This document shows, one piece after another, positions 24,962-33,192 of a stretch of 64,000 nucleotides of DNA. Below the pieces are notes generated by a model, which saw only the letters and a program-made list of their open reading frames with translations, was not told the origin of the DNA and made no database searches. The first letter of the stretch is position 1. Every line of letters begins with the position of its first letter. Made by a program: the position numbers and the translations under genes. The DNA is taken from positions 100,090 through 164,089 of the forward strand of contig CAJULP010000068.1 of assembly GCA_910587295.1 (NCBI GenBank), written 5' to 3'. This stretch comes from an uncultured Lachnospiraceae bacterium. Lineage in GTDB: Bacteria > Bacillota > Clostridia > Lachnospirales > Lachnospiraceae.

Positions 24962-26719
24962 ATGAAAATCTTGTCACTTTTTTCCAACAAGTCCATTAAA
25001 GTTAAAATATTAGGCAGTATGCTCATCCTGGCAGTATGTATGATCTTTGCCTGCATGGTGGTCTCTATCACCTATTCCTACAAAAGCATCCTGGATTCCT
25101 TTATCCAGTCCTCCCTGCAAGACCTTGCTTCCGCTCAGAATAATGCGGATAACCTGCTTTCCATCGTGGAAAACTATTCCGTGATCCTTGCCACTGACGA
25201 CACCATCCAAAATACGCTGACCTGCCAGGAAAGACCGGAAGGCACCAGCCTGTCCGTCAACGAGATCCTTCTGCGGAACCAGATCAACAATATCATCGGA
25301 ACCTTCCCCCGGATCAACGCTGTCCTTATTTGCGACGTATGGGGAAATATCTATGATTCCGGCGTTACTGTGATTTCCTCCGAAGCAGCCTACCGGGAGC
25401 TGTCCGCCGCAAGGGGCTGGAGCAGCACCGCTCCTGCCCCATACACGATCTCCGTTATCGGGGGCCGCATGCAGCCAAACGTGATTTCATATACCTGCAC
25501 CGTCTGCAATTGGCGGAGCGGAGCCCTGCTGGGCTATCTGACCATTTTTGTGGATGAAATATTCATCCAGGATCTGTATGCCCCTGCCGAAGACGACCAT
25601 TACAATATGTTCCTTCTCTCCTATGACGATACGGTGATCAGCACAAAAGACAGCTCCCGGCTTTACACGGAAGGACCTGTAGGCATAGCCGAGCTAAAAG
25701 AAGGCTTACATTTTACCTCTACCTCGGATGACTATTATATTTACAAAAATTACCCTGCCCTGCAGTGCTATTTTGTCAAGGAAATCTCAAAGAAAATCAT
25801 TCAAAACACCATCAATTATATGGAACTTTTCATGGTAACTATCGGTGCCGCCCTGACCGCGGTGACCGTCTTTATGTCCATCTTAATTGCGCGCCGTCTG
25901 ACACGCGATATCTTTAAGCTGTATAGTGCGACGGAACAAATCAAAAGCGGAAACTGGGATGTGCGGATAGAATGCTCTTCCCAGGACGAGATCGGCCTGC
26001 TTGCCCAAAATTTTAATTCCATGATCAAGGAAATCAGATACACCACCGACCGGCTGGTGGATGAGCAGCAGTCAAAGCGGGAATACCAGTTAGAGCTTTT
26101 GAACCAGCAGATCAACCCCCATTTCCTATACAATACTTTGGATAATATCTGTTCTCTTGCAGAACTGGGCTATTTAGACGAATTGACCGGTCTTGTCAAT
26201 AACCTATCAAGCTTCTACCGCGGTGTCTTAAGCAAAGGAAGCCATATCATTTCCCTTCGCCGGGAACTGGAAATCGCAGCCAGCTACCTTAAGATCATGC
26301 AGACGCGGTATTACAACACCTTTACCTTCCAGATCCACATCCCCGACAGCCTGATGGAAAACAGCATCCTGCGCCTGACGCTGCAGCCCATTTTGGAAAA
26401 CGCCATCTGCCACGGCTTCGAAAACCACCTCCCCGGCGGTTTTATCACTATCTCGTCTGCCCTCATCGGCGGTACGGTCTACCTATATATTGAAGATAAC
26501 GGGGTCGGAATGGAACCGGAACAAGTTGAAAATTTACTGGAAAACACAGCAAAATCCCAGACCGAAGGAGGCTTTGCCATTAAAAACGTCCACAACCGCC
26601 TTACACTATACTACGGCCCCGATTACGGCCTTAAAGTAGAAAGCCGGAAGGGGGAAGGAACGAAAGTCACCGTCACGCTTCCTTACACATCCGGTTGCGA
26701 TCACCTGCGTCAGACGTAG
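24962..26719 (+). CDS. YesM-type sensor histidine kinase
   Basis: A 585-residue membrane kinase. A first helix (about 17-38) and a second (about 283-306) flank a large extracellular sensor domain. A HAMP segment follows (RLTRDIFKLYSATEQIKSGNWDVRIE). The phosphoacceptor is His387 in QQINPHFLYNTLDN, and the ATPase part has LQPILENAICHGFENH and EDNGVGM. It is divergent from the ABC/GH29-M20 operon. With no response regulator beside it, the YesN-type regulator at 15944 is the natural partner; together they bracket the operon. The sensor may read the imported compound or its binding protein. Confidence 0.9.
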   Translation: MKILSLFSNKSIKVKILGSMLILAVCMIFACMVVSITYSYKSILDSFIQSSLQDLASAQNNADNLLSIVENYSVILATDDTIQNTLTCQERPEGTSLSVNEILLRNQINNIIGTFPRINAVLICDVWGNIYDSGVTVISSEAAYRELSAARGWSSTAPAPYTISVIGGRMQPNVISYTCTVCNWRSGALLGYLTIFVDEIFIQDLYAPAEDDHYNMFLLSYDDTVISTKDSSRLYTEGPVGIAELKEGLHFTSTSDDYYIYKNYPALQCYFVKEISKKIIQNTINYMELFMVTIGAALTAVTVFMSILIARRLTRDIFKLYSATEQIKSGNWDVRIECSSQDEIGLLAQNFNSMIKEIRYTTDRLVDEQQSKREYQLELLNQQINPHFLYNTLDNICSLAELGYLDELTGLVNNLSSFYRGVLSKGSHIISLRRELEIAASYLKIMQTRYYNTFTFQIHIPDSLMENSILRLTLQPILENAICHGFENHLPGGFITISSALIGGTVYLYIEDNGVGMEPEQVENLLENTAKSQTEGGFAIKNVHNRLTLYYGPDYGLKVESRKGEGTKVTVTLPYTSGCDHLRQT

Positions 26720-26852
26720 CAATTCAGCCCTGCCGTTTCCTACGCCGCAGAACTTTACTCCTGTCACTTCTGGTTTTGCATGGCTTATAATAGTCTATCA
26801 GATACTAAAACAGTCCAAATCATGATATTAATAAAAAAATTTTAAAAAAATA

Positions 26853-26881
26853 TTGACAGAGCTTAATACATATCTTATAAT
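26853..26881 (+). promoter_or_regulatory. Consensus promoter of the six-tRNA operon
   Basis: TTGACA (26853-26858) and TATAAT (26876-26881) are both perfect and 17 nt apart, 40 nt before the first tRNA. The stretch 26720-26852 shows nothing else clear. Confidence 0.85.
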
Positions 26882-26920
26882 ATATCTTGCGTTGCGTGAG
26901 TGCTAACAGGACAAAATCAG

Positions 26921-26995
26921 CGGGGTGTGGCTCAGCTTGGCTAGAGCGCCTGGTTTGGGACCAGGAGGTCGCAGGTTCGAATCCTGTCACCCCGA
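26921..26995 (+). tRNA. tRNA-Pro (TGG)
   Basis: Cloverleaf with acceptor CGGGGTG/CACCCCG and anticodon loop TTTGGGA. No encoded CCA. First of six tRNAs. Confidence 0.95.
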
Positions 26996-27025
26996 TTTAT
27001 CGCACGCTGTTTGTTCACATTATTT

Positions 27026-27096
27026 GCGGGTGTAGTTCAATGGTAGAACACCAGCCTTCCAAGCTGGACACGTGGGTTCGATTCCCATCACCCGCT
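27026..27096 (+). tRNA. tRNA-Gly (TCC)
   Basis: Acceptor GCGGGTG/CACCCGC and anticodon loop CTTCCAA. No encoded CCA. Confidence 0.95.
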
Positions 27097-27139
27097 TTGT
27101 AATATTATATGCGAAGCATTACTATCGTTTTTATGTGAT

Positions 27140-27213
<74 letters not shown>

Positions 27214-27245
27214 CTGGAAGTTTTTACAGATTTCTAAGTTATCAT

Positions 27246-27320
27246 GGTGGGTATGGCGCAGTCGGCTAGCGCGCCAGATTGTGGCTCTGGAGGCCGAGGG
27301 TTCGAGTCCCTCTATCCACC
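27246..27320 (+). tRNA. tRNA-His (GTG)
   Basis: Anticodon loop TTGTGGC. The extra 5' G pairs with the terminal C, the mark of tRNA-His. Confidence 0.95.
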
Positions 27321-27357
27321 TTTACCAATTGCCTGTATGGCAAGCTTGGTGCTACGA

Positions 27358-27429
27358 TGGGCTATCGCCAAGCGGTAAGGCACAGGACTTTGACTCCTGC
27401 ATTCGCTGGTTCGAATCCAGCTAGCCCAG
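27358..27429 (+). tRNA. tRNA-Gln (TTG)
   Basis: Acceptor TGGGCTA/TAGCCCA and anticodon loop CTTTGAC. Confidence 0.95.
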
Positions 27430-27442
27430 TTACATATTTTAT

Positions 27443-27515
27443 GGGCCACTAGCTCAGGTGGTAGAGCACTTGACTTTTAATCAAGTTGTCCGGGGTTCGA
27501 GTCCCCGGTGGCTCA
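27443..27515 (+). tRNA. tRNA-Lys (TTT)
   Basis: Acceptor GGGCCAC/GTGGCTC and anticodon loop CTTTTAA. Last of the six. Confidence 0.95.
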
Positions 27516-27608
27516 TTGTTTATTATCGTTTTGGAATTTAACTTTGTTTTGTACCTAGTATTTTATATAATTGTTCCTAATATTATAAATCATGTAGATT
27601 AGTACAGT

Positions 27609-27668
27609 GATTTTGTTTGCTGTGCTTGGACAGCAGACAAAATCCGGGGTGGTTACCTCGGATTTTTG
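27609..27668 (+). promoter_or_regulatory. Overlapping hairpins (terminator and possible antiterminator)
   Basis: Stem A pairs 27609-27623 with 27630-27644 (15 bp with one G-T, loop GCTTGG). Stem B pairs 27639-27650 with 27655-27666 (12 bp, loop GGTT) and ends in TTTTT, a good terminator. The two share 27639-27644 (AAAATC), so they cannot form together. The element lies between the tRNA operon and the M23/bactofilin genes and may control read-through. Confidence 0.6.
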
Positions 27669-27718
27669 ATTCATATATTATGTAACAAGCTGCGGTAAGC
27701 GGCGGAATGGAGAATTCA

Positions 27719-28453
27719 ATGAAGCAGCGTAGACACCGGCACAAAGAATCCTACTCCATCCTTCTAATTTCCAATACAGGGCAAAGCAGCAGGCAATTCC
27801 ATCTTTCACCTCTTTTTTTCTGCCTGTTTCCCGTTTTACTGCTCTTTATTTGTGCAGCCATCGCCTGGCTGGTGTATCAGGCTCCTTCCGGCAGCGAAAA
27901 TGATGAGATTCTCAGCAGCCAGCTTGATTCACAGTCACGAATGATTCAAAAATTAGAAGACGAGAAGGAAACGTTAAGCAAAAAAAACCTTGCACTTGCG
28001 GCGGAACTTAACAACTTAAAGCAGAATATCCAAACATATACCGAAGGCATGACACAGACCGCCTCATCGGAACCGGAGCCAGATCCATCCATTCCGGCCC
28101 GGTACCCTTATTCGGAAACAGGTATATTAGATGCCGCATATTCCGACGGGCATCCCTATCTTTCCATCAATACACAGCCGGGAAGCAGCATCATAGCTGC
28201 CGGGAATGGAACGGTAGTCACACTTTCGTCTGATGATACTTATCCGGTCATCATCGAATTGGATCATGGAAATGGTTATCAGACACGTTACATGTGCCTT
28301 ATGGAGATTGACTTGCAGGTGGAAGAAGGCACGCAGGTTCAGATTGGGGACGTTTTAGCTGCCATCCGTACCGAAAACACACAAATGGATTATCAGGTTC
28401 TTTTGGAAGGCGAGCCAATTGACCCGTTGATCGTACTGGAAGCGAAAGGATAA
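27719..28453 (+). CDS. Degenerate M23 (LytM-like) membrane protein
   Basis: A 244-residue protein: a basic N-terminus, one membrane helix (about 25-50), a coiled coil (SRMIQKLEDEKETLSKKNLALAAEL) and a C-terminal M23-type beta domain (SSIIAAGNGTVV...IIELDHGNGYQTRYMC...VQIGDVLA). The zinc-binding H-x-H near the end is replaced by YQVLL and the Tyr-x-His position reads YMCL, so it should not be an active endopeptidase. It may regulate a hydrolase, as EnvC-type proteins do. The ATG at 27719 has GGAG 6 nt upstream, better than one at 27707. Bactofilin follows 19 nt downstream. Confidence 0.75.
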   Translation: MKQRRHRHKESYSILLISNTGQSSRQFHLSPLFFCLFPVLLLFICAAIAWLVYQAPSGSENDEILSSQLDSQSRMIQKLEDEKETLSKKNLALAAELNNLKQNIQTYTEGMTQTASSEPEPDPSIPARYPYSETGILDAAYSDGHPYLSINTQPGSSIIAAGNGTVVTLSSDDTYPVIIELDHGNGYQTRYMCLMEIDLQVEEGTQVQIGDVLAAIRTENTQMDYQVLLEGEPIDPLIVLEAKG

Positions 28454-28471
28454 AAGGAGGATAATAATACC

Positions 28472-28876
28472 ATGTTAGGAAAAAACAAAAATACAAACTA
28501 TACTGATGATGCACGTACCAAGGTCAACACAATGATCGGGGAGGGCACGATTTTTGACGGAGACCTGACTTCTCCGGAAACAATCCGGATAGACGGAACC
28601 ATAAACGGAAATTGTGTATGTGAAAAGAAACTGATTCTCAGTGCTGAAGGAAAAGTAACCGGAAATATCTCTGCCCAAAGCGTTATCATTTCCGGGAAAG
28701 TAGACGGTGATATTACAGTCTCCGGAAAACTAGAACTGTTTTCCACCGGTAAGATTGCCGGGAATATCACGGCCGGTTCCCTTGTAATTGATGAAGGCGC
28801 ATGCTTTGACGGCAGATGTACCATGACGGCTGCGGCCACGTCCTCTTACACAAGACTTGACAGCGGAGAAATATAG
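28472..28876 (+). CDS. Bactofilin
   Basis: A 134-residue polymer-forming protein (DUF583). The core is a right-handed beta-helix built from repeats such as IRIDGTINGNCVCEKKLILS, GKVTGNISAQSVIISG and GKVDGDITVSGKLELF. Short disordered tails flank it. AAAGGAGG precedes the ATG. Bactofilins scaffold cell-wall enzymes and are often next to M23 genes, as here. Confidence 0.92.
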   Translation: MLGKNKNTNYTDDARTKVNTMIGEGTIFDGDLTSPETIRIDGTINGNCVCEKKLILSAEGKVTGNISAQSVIISGKVDGDITVSGKLELFSTGKIAGNITAGSLVIDEGACFDGRCTMTAAATSSYTRLDSGEI

Positions 28877-28884
28877 AATTTTAA

Positions 28885-28912
28885 TTCAGCCAGCCCTTTA
28901 GGGCTGGCTGAA
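28885..28912 (+). terminator. Terminator after bactofilin
   Basis: A perfect 12-bp stem (TTCAGCCAGCCC / GGGCTGGCTGAA) with loop TTTA just after the bactofilin stop. It is symmetric, so it can also end the convergent yfcE transcript. Confidence 0.8.
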
Positions 28913-28918
28913 CTTATC

Positions 28919-29401
28919 TTATAAATAATTGACCGTAAAATGAGCTTCTCCTTTTTTATCCAGATCCATGATAATATAGGAGGGTCTCCGGTTTCCCTGC
29001 CTTGGATACGTCAGGCTTCCGGGATTTACCGTGATAAGCCCCTGCTCGATATCCACCAGTGGCTTATGCGTATGACCGAACATGACAATATCAACTTCCC
29101 GGCTCCTTGCCTCCTGTTTCAAAAATTCATTGTTCATGGATACATAATAATTATGTCCGTGGGTCAGCCAAACCTTATATTTTCCGATATAAAATTCCTT
29201 TTCCCTTGGAAGATCAGAAAAGAAATCGTTGTTCCCCACCACCATCTGGACCGGGCATCCGGCAGCCTCCGCAATCAGATATTCACTGCCCTCGATATCC
29301 CCGCAATGTACTACCATGTCCACCGGGGCTGCCCGCTCCAAAACTTCTATGTATTTTTCATTCCTGCGATGCGTGTCGCTGACTATCAGTATCTTCATCA
29401 T
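28919..29401 (-). CDS. YfcE/MJ0936-type phosphodiesterase
   Basis: A 160-residue calcineurin-like phosphoesterase with the complete motif set: SDTHRR (Asp-x-His), HCGDIEG, VGNNDF, THGH and FGHTH. Members hydrolyse small phosphodiesters with Mn2+. Its start overlaps the stop of the RdgB gene (ATGA), the common Firmicutes rdgB-yfcE pair. Confidence 0.9.
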   Translation of the reverse strand: MMKILIVSDTHRRNEKYIEVLERAAPVDMVVHCGDIEGSEYLIAEAAGCPVQMVVGNNDFFSDLPREKEFYIGKYKVWLTHGHNYYVSMNNEFLKQEARSREVDIVMFGHTHKPLVDIEQGLITVNPGSLTYPRQGNRRPSYIIMDLDKKGEAHFTVNYL

Positions 29402-30018
29402 TTTAATCTGTCTATTGCCTTTAACTGTTCTTTCATCATGCGCAGCGCCTTCCCCCTGTGGCTGATCTCATTTTTCTCCTCTTCCGTCAGTTCCGCCGTA
29501 CTTTTACCATATTCCGGTACCATGAAGATCGGGTCGTACCCAAAGCCGTTTGTTCCCTTTTCCTCATAGCCAATCCTGCCTTCAATGGCAGCTTCGCTGC
29601 TTAACATCCTTCCATCCGGCATAACACAGGCAATCGCACAGACAAAGCGGGCCGTACGCTTCTCATCCGGCACACCCGAAAGCCTGTGGATCAAATGGGT
29701 GTTCTTTACATGATAAGAGGTATCTTCCCCCATATATCTAGCGGAATATATTCCAGGTTCCTTGTTCAGGTAATCAATCTCCAGACCGGAATCATCCGCC
29801 AGGACAATGGCCTCCTTCGTGCAGGCGGCTACCGCCTTCGCCTTGATCATTGCATTTTCCAAAAAGCTGTTCCCATTTTCCGCAATGTCTGTTTCCACAC
29901 CTGCCTCTTTCATGGAAAGCACATCCACCGGCTCTCCCTGAACCATAAGATCCGATAAGATCATCCTGATCTCTTTCATTTTTCCGGCATTGCCGGTAGC
30001 AAAAACGATTTTCTGCAT
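29398..30018 (-). CDS. rdgB: XTP/dITP diphosphatase (RdgB/Ham1)
   Basis: A 206-residue non-canonical purine NTP pyrophosphatase: KIVFATGNAGKMKEI at the N-terminus, LADDSGLEIDYL with the catalytic Asp, and GTNGFGYDPIFMVPE. It removes ITP/XTP from the nucleotide pool. Of three consecutive ATGs, the last (30018) is best placed after AGAGGG. Confidence 0.93.
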   Translation of the reverse strand: MQKIVFATGNAGKMKEIRMILSDLMVQGEPVDVLSMKEAGVETDIAENGNSFLENAMIKAKAVAACTKEAIVLADDSGLEIDYLNKEPGIYSARYMGEDTSYHVKNTHLIHRLSGVPDEKRTARFVCAIACVMPDGRMLSSEAAIEGRIGYEEKGTNGFGYDPIFMVPEYGKSTAELTEEEKNEISHRGKALRMMKEQLKAIDRLK

Positions 30019-30034
30019 CATCATACCCTCTGAT

Positions 30035-31108
30035 TTAAAAATAATTCTCATATGCACTTAAAATAGCCTGGTAAATCCCTTCCGCTATTTTATCCTGATA
30101 ATCCTCCCTGCCCAAAAGCGTTGCCTCCTGTTTATTGGTAATGCACCCTGCTTTCACTGCTGCGGCAGGAACTGTCACATTCCTAAGCACGTACTCCTGT
30201 GCCTGCGCTTCACTGAGCCCTAAGGCTTTCCCTTTAATGTTTGTCACCACCGAACGCTCTAAAAGATCCGCAAGCTCCACGCTCCCAAAACCAGGAATAA
30301 AGTAATTACCATTATAGACCGCCGTTGTACCATAGACACTGCTGTCTTCGTGGGAATCCACCTGGATCCGGATATACATATCCGCCCGGGTCTCATTTGC
30401 AAGAGCCGTTCGGTCCTTCTCATCAGGATTCACATCGTCAATTCTAGTATAATACGCTTTAATATCCGATTGGTCAAGCTTCTCCTTCAATTTTTTTGCA
30501 ATCCCAAGGCTTACATCCTTTTCCAAAAGCCCCTGGGCAGATACACCTACGTTCAGGCCGCCGCAGGCCGGATCAATGACCACGATCTTATTGTATGCCT
30601 CCCGGGGTGAAAGGAAACTGATGTACAGGTAATGATCCTCCAAAATCGTACGGCATTCGCAGATACCCGTCAACTGGAATATCAGCCTGACATTCCCCTG
30701 CGTTTCCTCATACAGGCCCTGCCGGACCATGCTCCTGTTACCGGAGATTGCATTTTCCTCATAAAATTCTTCTTTTGCGCCATTTATGATAATACATAAC
30801 TCTTTGTCCATGTAATGGTTTTCCACTACAATATCTTCAGCGCTGCATTTTTCCGGCAGTGGGATACGCAGGTAGCTGGTATCGGATTTCCCGATCACAA
30901 ACGTAAGGACCTGTTCCTGTGACGCCGTTTCTCCTTTTACATACTCTTGTATCTGATTGACATCCTGCCTTCCGTTACGGATTTCTTCATGGCCTGCTTC
31001 CGATATGGTAATCACTTTATTGGCAGACAGATATAAAATACACCCCATGGAAGCCGCACACAAAAATGTACAAAACAATGTCATTCCCTTCATGATATCA
31101 TTTTTCAC
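30035..31108 (-). CDS. Amidase_3-fold protein, probably inactive
   Basis: A 357-residue protein with an N-terminal membrane anchor (10-28), a beta domain of AMIN type (about 60-170) and a C-terminal N-acetylmuramoyl-L-alanine amidase fold. The active site is broken: the first zinc His is Cys182 (DPACGG instead of DPGHGG), the SIHAN His is Gln249 (RIQVD), and the catalytic Glu is Lys319 (VKAGC); only Glu196 remains. It should bind rather than cut peptidoglycan. It starts at a GTG overlapping the upstream stop (GTGA), with GGGAG before it. Confidence 0.8.
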   Translation of the reverse strand: MKNDIMKGMTLFCTFLCAASMGCILYLSANKVITISEAGHEEIRNGRQDVNQIQEYVKGETASQEQVLTFVIGKSDTSYLRIPLPEKCSAEDIVVENHYMDKELCIIINGAKEEFYEENAISGNRSMVRQGLYEETQGNVRLIFQLTGICECRTILEDHYLYISFLSPREAYNKIVVIDPACGGLNVGVSAQGLLEKDVSLGIAKKLKEKLDQSDIKAYYTRIDDVNPDEKDRTALANETRADMYIRIQVDSHEDSSVYGTTAVYNGNYFIPGFGSVELADLLERSVVTNIKGKALGLSEAQAQEYVLRNVTVPAAAVKAGCITNKQEATLLGREDYQDKIAEGIYQAILSAYENYF

Positions 31109-32265
31109 ATTACTTTCTCCCGCACTCTCCCGGACGGCTTAGGCCCGGGGAACTGATAAAAATAGGTTTTAAGCATCCCGTTATAGATTTTTCTGTTTTT
31201 TGCCGCTTTGAGCCCCAAGTCGTTTTCAGCCTGCTCATAAGCGGTGATCAGGTAAAGCGACCAGGAATCAAGAGCTTTATAACGCTCCCCGATCATACGG
31301 TAGATAGCCGGCAGATCCTTTTTTTCCTCCATACGTTCTCCGTAAGGCGGATTTGTGATGATAAAACCATATTTCTTGCCGTGGCTAAGCTGGTCAATAC
31401 CTTTCCTTTGAAAATGGATCATCTTCTCTACCCCGGCAAGTTTTGCATTCTCTCTGGCCGCCTCTATCACCCGCTCATCAATATCATACCCCTGTATATC
31501 CGTATCAACATCCAGCTCAACCATTTCCCTTGCCTCATCTACTGCATCATACCACTGTCTTACAGGAATCAAATTTCTCCAGTTTTGGGCCGTAAATTCC
31601 CTGTTCATGCCCGGAGCCATATTAGCCGCCATCATGGCAGCCTCTATCGGAAAAGTTCCGCTTCCGCAGAAAGGATCCAGCAAAATACGATCCTTTTTCC
31701 ACGGGGTGAGCATCAAAAGCGATGCCGCCAGATTTTCAGCGATGGGTGCCTTCGCAACAAGCTTCCTGTAACCTCTTTTATGAAGAGAATCTCCTGTAGT
31801 GTCAAAAGCCGCCGTCACCTGGTCTTTTAGGATAAACACCCGGATCGGAAAAGATTCACCATCCTCCTCAAACCAACTGGTATGATAAACATCCTTTAAC
31901 CGCTCCACCATTGCCTTTTTCATCACCGACTGTATATCAGAGGGGCTGAAAAGCTTACTCTTTACGCTGGCAGCCTTAGTCACCCAAAACCTGCCGTCAG
32001 AAGGGATAAATTCTTCCCATGAAATACTCTTTGTTCCCTGAAAAAGCTCTTCGTAAGTCTCTGCACGAAAGCTCCCCGCTTTGACCAGGATCCTTTCCGC
32101 CGTGCGCAGAAAAATATTAGCGCGGCAGATTGCCTCCTCATCTCCAATGAACGTGACCCGTCCGTCCTCCACCAGGGTAACATCATAGCCCAGATCAATT
32201 ATTTCACGCTTTAGCATCGCTTCCACCCCAAAATGACAAGGCGCGATCAGTTCATATCTTTTCAT
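31105..32265 (-). CDS. THUMP-domain rRNA guanine methyltransferase (YpsC/RlmL type)
   Basis: A 386-residue class I SAM methyltransferase. The N-terminus (about 1-160) is a ferredoxin-like plus THUMP RNA-binding part (LIAPCHFGVEAMLKREI). The catalytic part has DPFCGSGTFPIEAA and the N6/N2-methyltransferase motif TNPPYGERM. It resembles B. subtilis YpsC and the N-terminal half of E. coli RlmL, which makes m2G2445 in 23S rRNA. It is first in a tightly overlapping run down to yfcE. Confidence 0.9.
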   Translation of the reverse strand: MKRYELIAPCHFGVEAMLKREIIDLGYDVTLVEDGRVTFIGDEEAICRANIFLRTAERILVKAGSFRAETYEELFQGTKSISWEEFIPSDGRFWVTKAASVKSKLFSPSDIQSVMKKAMVERLKDVYHTSWFEEDGESFPIRVFILKDQVTAAFDTTGDSLHKRGYRKLVAKAPIAENLAASLLMLTPWKKDRILLDPFCGSGTFPIEAAMMAANMAPGMNREFTAQNWRNLIPVRQWYDAVDEAREMVELDVDTDIQGYDIDERVIEAARENAKLAGVEKMIHFQRKGIDQLSHGKKYGFIITNPPYGERMEEKKDLPAIYRMIGERYKALDSWSLYLITAYEQAENDLGLKAAKNRKIYNGMLKTYFYQFPGPKPSGRVREKVM

Positions 32266-32364
32266 TCAACTTCCTCTCCTATTGCCCTTTTGGGATGAAT
32301 TATATCATAATCCTGGCATTTTGTATACAGGGGCGGTTACGTTCAAAAACTTTCCTGTTTCACG

Positions 32365-32390
32365 AAAAAAGGCGCCCTTCCGGCGCCTTT
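32365..32390 (-). terminator. Terminator of the Asn-rich small gene
   Basis: GGCGCC stem with loop CTTCC and flanking A/T runs; six T follow on the minus strand, 14 nt past the stop. Confidence 0.85.
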
Positions 32391-32403
32391 CTCCCAAAAC
32401 TTT

Positions 32404-32544
32404 TTAGTATTCGTTATTCTTTTTGCTGCTGTTGTTTGAGCTGTTAGAAGAGCTGTTCTTCTGGCTGTTCTGACAGTTCTGGCCAGCTTTGTTTTCCTGG
32501 CTCTGGTTGTTCTGATTGTTCTGGTTATAATCGTTCTTAGACAT
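32404..32544 (-). CDS. Asn/Gln/Ser-rich small protein (46 aa)
   Basis: A low-complexity hydrophilic protein: MSKNDYNQNNQNNQSQENK, two Cys in GQNCQNS, then a Ser/Asn tail with KKNNEY. CAGGAGGGA precedes the ATG and a strong terminator follows, so it is an independent gene. It resembles small, possibly spore- or stress-related Asn-rich proteins of clostridia, but no function can be assigned. Confidence 0.7.
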   Translation of the reverse strand: MSKNDYNQNNQNNQSQENKAGQNCQNSQKNSSSNSSNNSSKKNNEY

Positions 32545-32797
32545 TTTTGTTCCCTCCTGATTATTTAGGTTACGGAAGTAGTATTCTCTGTTTCCAAGAA
32601 CTTTATTCCATCGCATGCATAGTACTTTAGTACTTATTTTATTGGTGATGTTGCACAAAAACCACGCAATTTTAGCTGGTACTTTTGGTCTATCCACTAT
32701 TGCGCTATTTTACAAAAAGGCATATAATAATTTCGTAAACAGAAGAACCCTTCAACTTCTTGTTTATAACCCTTATATTAATTATTTATACTCCCCA
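32545..32797. other. Intergenic region
   Basis: AT-rich region upstream of the Asn-rich gene. It holds a short palindrome (AGTACTTTAGTACT, about 32620-32633) and no convincing gene. The promoter of the small gene must lie here, but no consensus box stands out. Confidence 0.4.
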
Positions 32798-32840
32798 GAA
32801 AACGCCTGTCGGATGGTTTTGCCAAACAGCAGGCGTTTTC
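32798..32840 (-). terminator. Terminator of the DUF1700-like operon
   Basis: GAAAACGCCTG (32798-32808) pairs with CAGGCGTTTTC (32830-32840) around a 21-nt loop, 14 nt after the stop. Confidence 0.7.
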
Positions 32841-32853
32841 ATTTAAAAAACTA

Positions 32854-33180
32854 TCACTTATGAAATTTTTCAATCCAGCTTTGGGCCCTGCTTCCCAATT
32901 GCCCCAAAAAAGCGGCGCATACGCTCTTTAGCTTTGTTCCAAGGGAAAACAATGTGGTATCGTTTAACCTTAGCTTCTTATCATATTCCGCATTCAAAAT
33001 ACTTTTTGCAAGAAGCGCCGGATCGCCTAGCAGTTCCACCACCTGTTCCTCTTTTTGTCCTTTCCGCACATGGATCTCAATATATTCCTCATAATAGGAA
33101 GCAGCCTCCGAAATCTCCTCGCTTCCAAGCTTTCCGGCAAGGGAACGGCGGAGCTTTAAGATAAAATCATTTTTTGTCAT
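32854..33180 (-). CDS. HAAS/DUF1700-like protein
   Basis: A 108-residue protein: MTKNDFILKLRRSLAGKLGSE, then ISEAASYYEEYIEIHVRKGQ and EEQVVELLGDPALLAKSIL. This is the helical HAAS/DUF1700 N-terminal pattern found in membrane-stress proteins paired with PadR regulators; here the membrane part is missing. It follows a hypothetical gene by 12 nt. Function unknown. Confidence 0.7.
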   Translation of the reverse strand: MTKNDFILKLRRSLAGKLGSEEISEAASYYEEYIEIHVRKGQKEEQVVELLGDPALLAKSILNAEYDKKLRLNDTTLFSLGTKLKSVCAAFLGQLGSRAQSWIEKFHK

Positions 33181-33192
33181 ATCATATCTCCT

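Noticed and set aside
27516..27668. T-box riboswitch before the M23 gene
   Set aside because: Only the GGTGGTTACC-like terminator part resembles a T-box; the leader is about 150 nt with no stem I, specifier loop or AGUA bulge, and the downstream genes are not amino-acid related.
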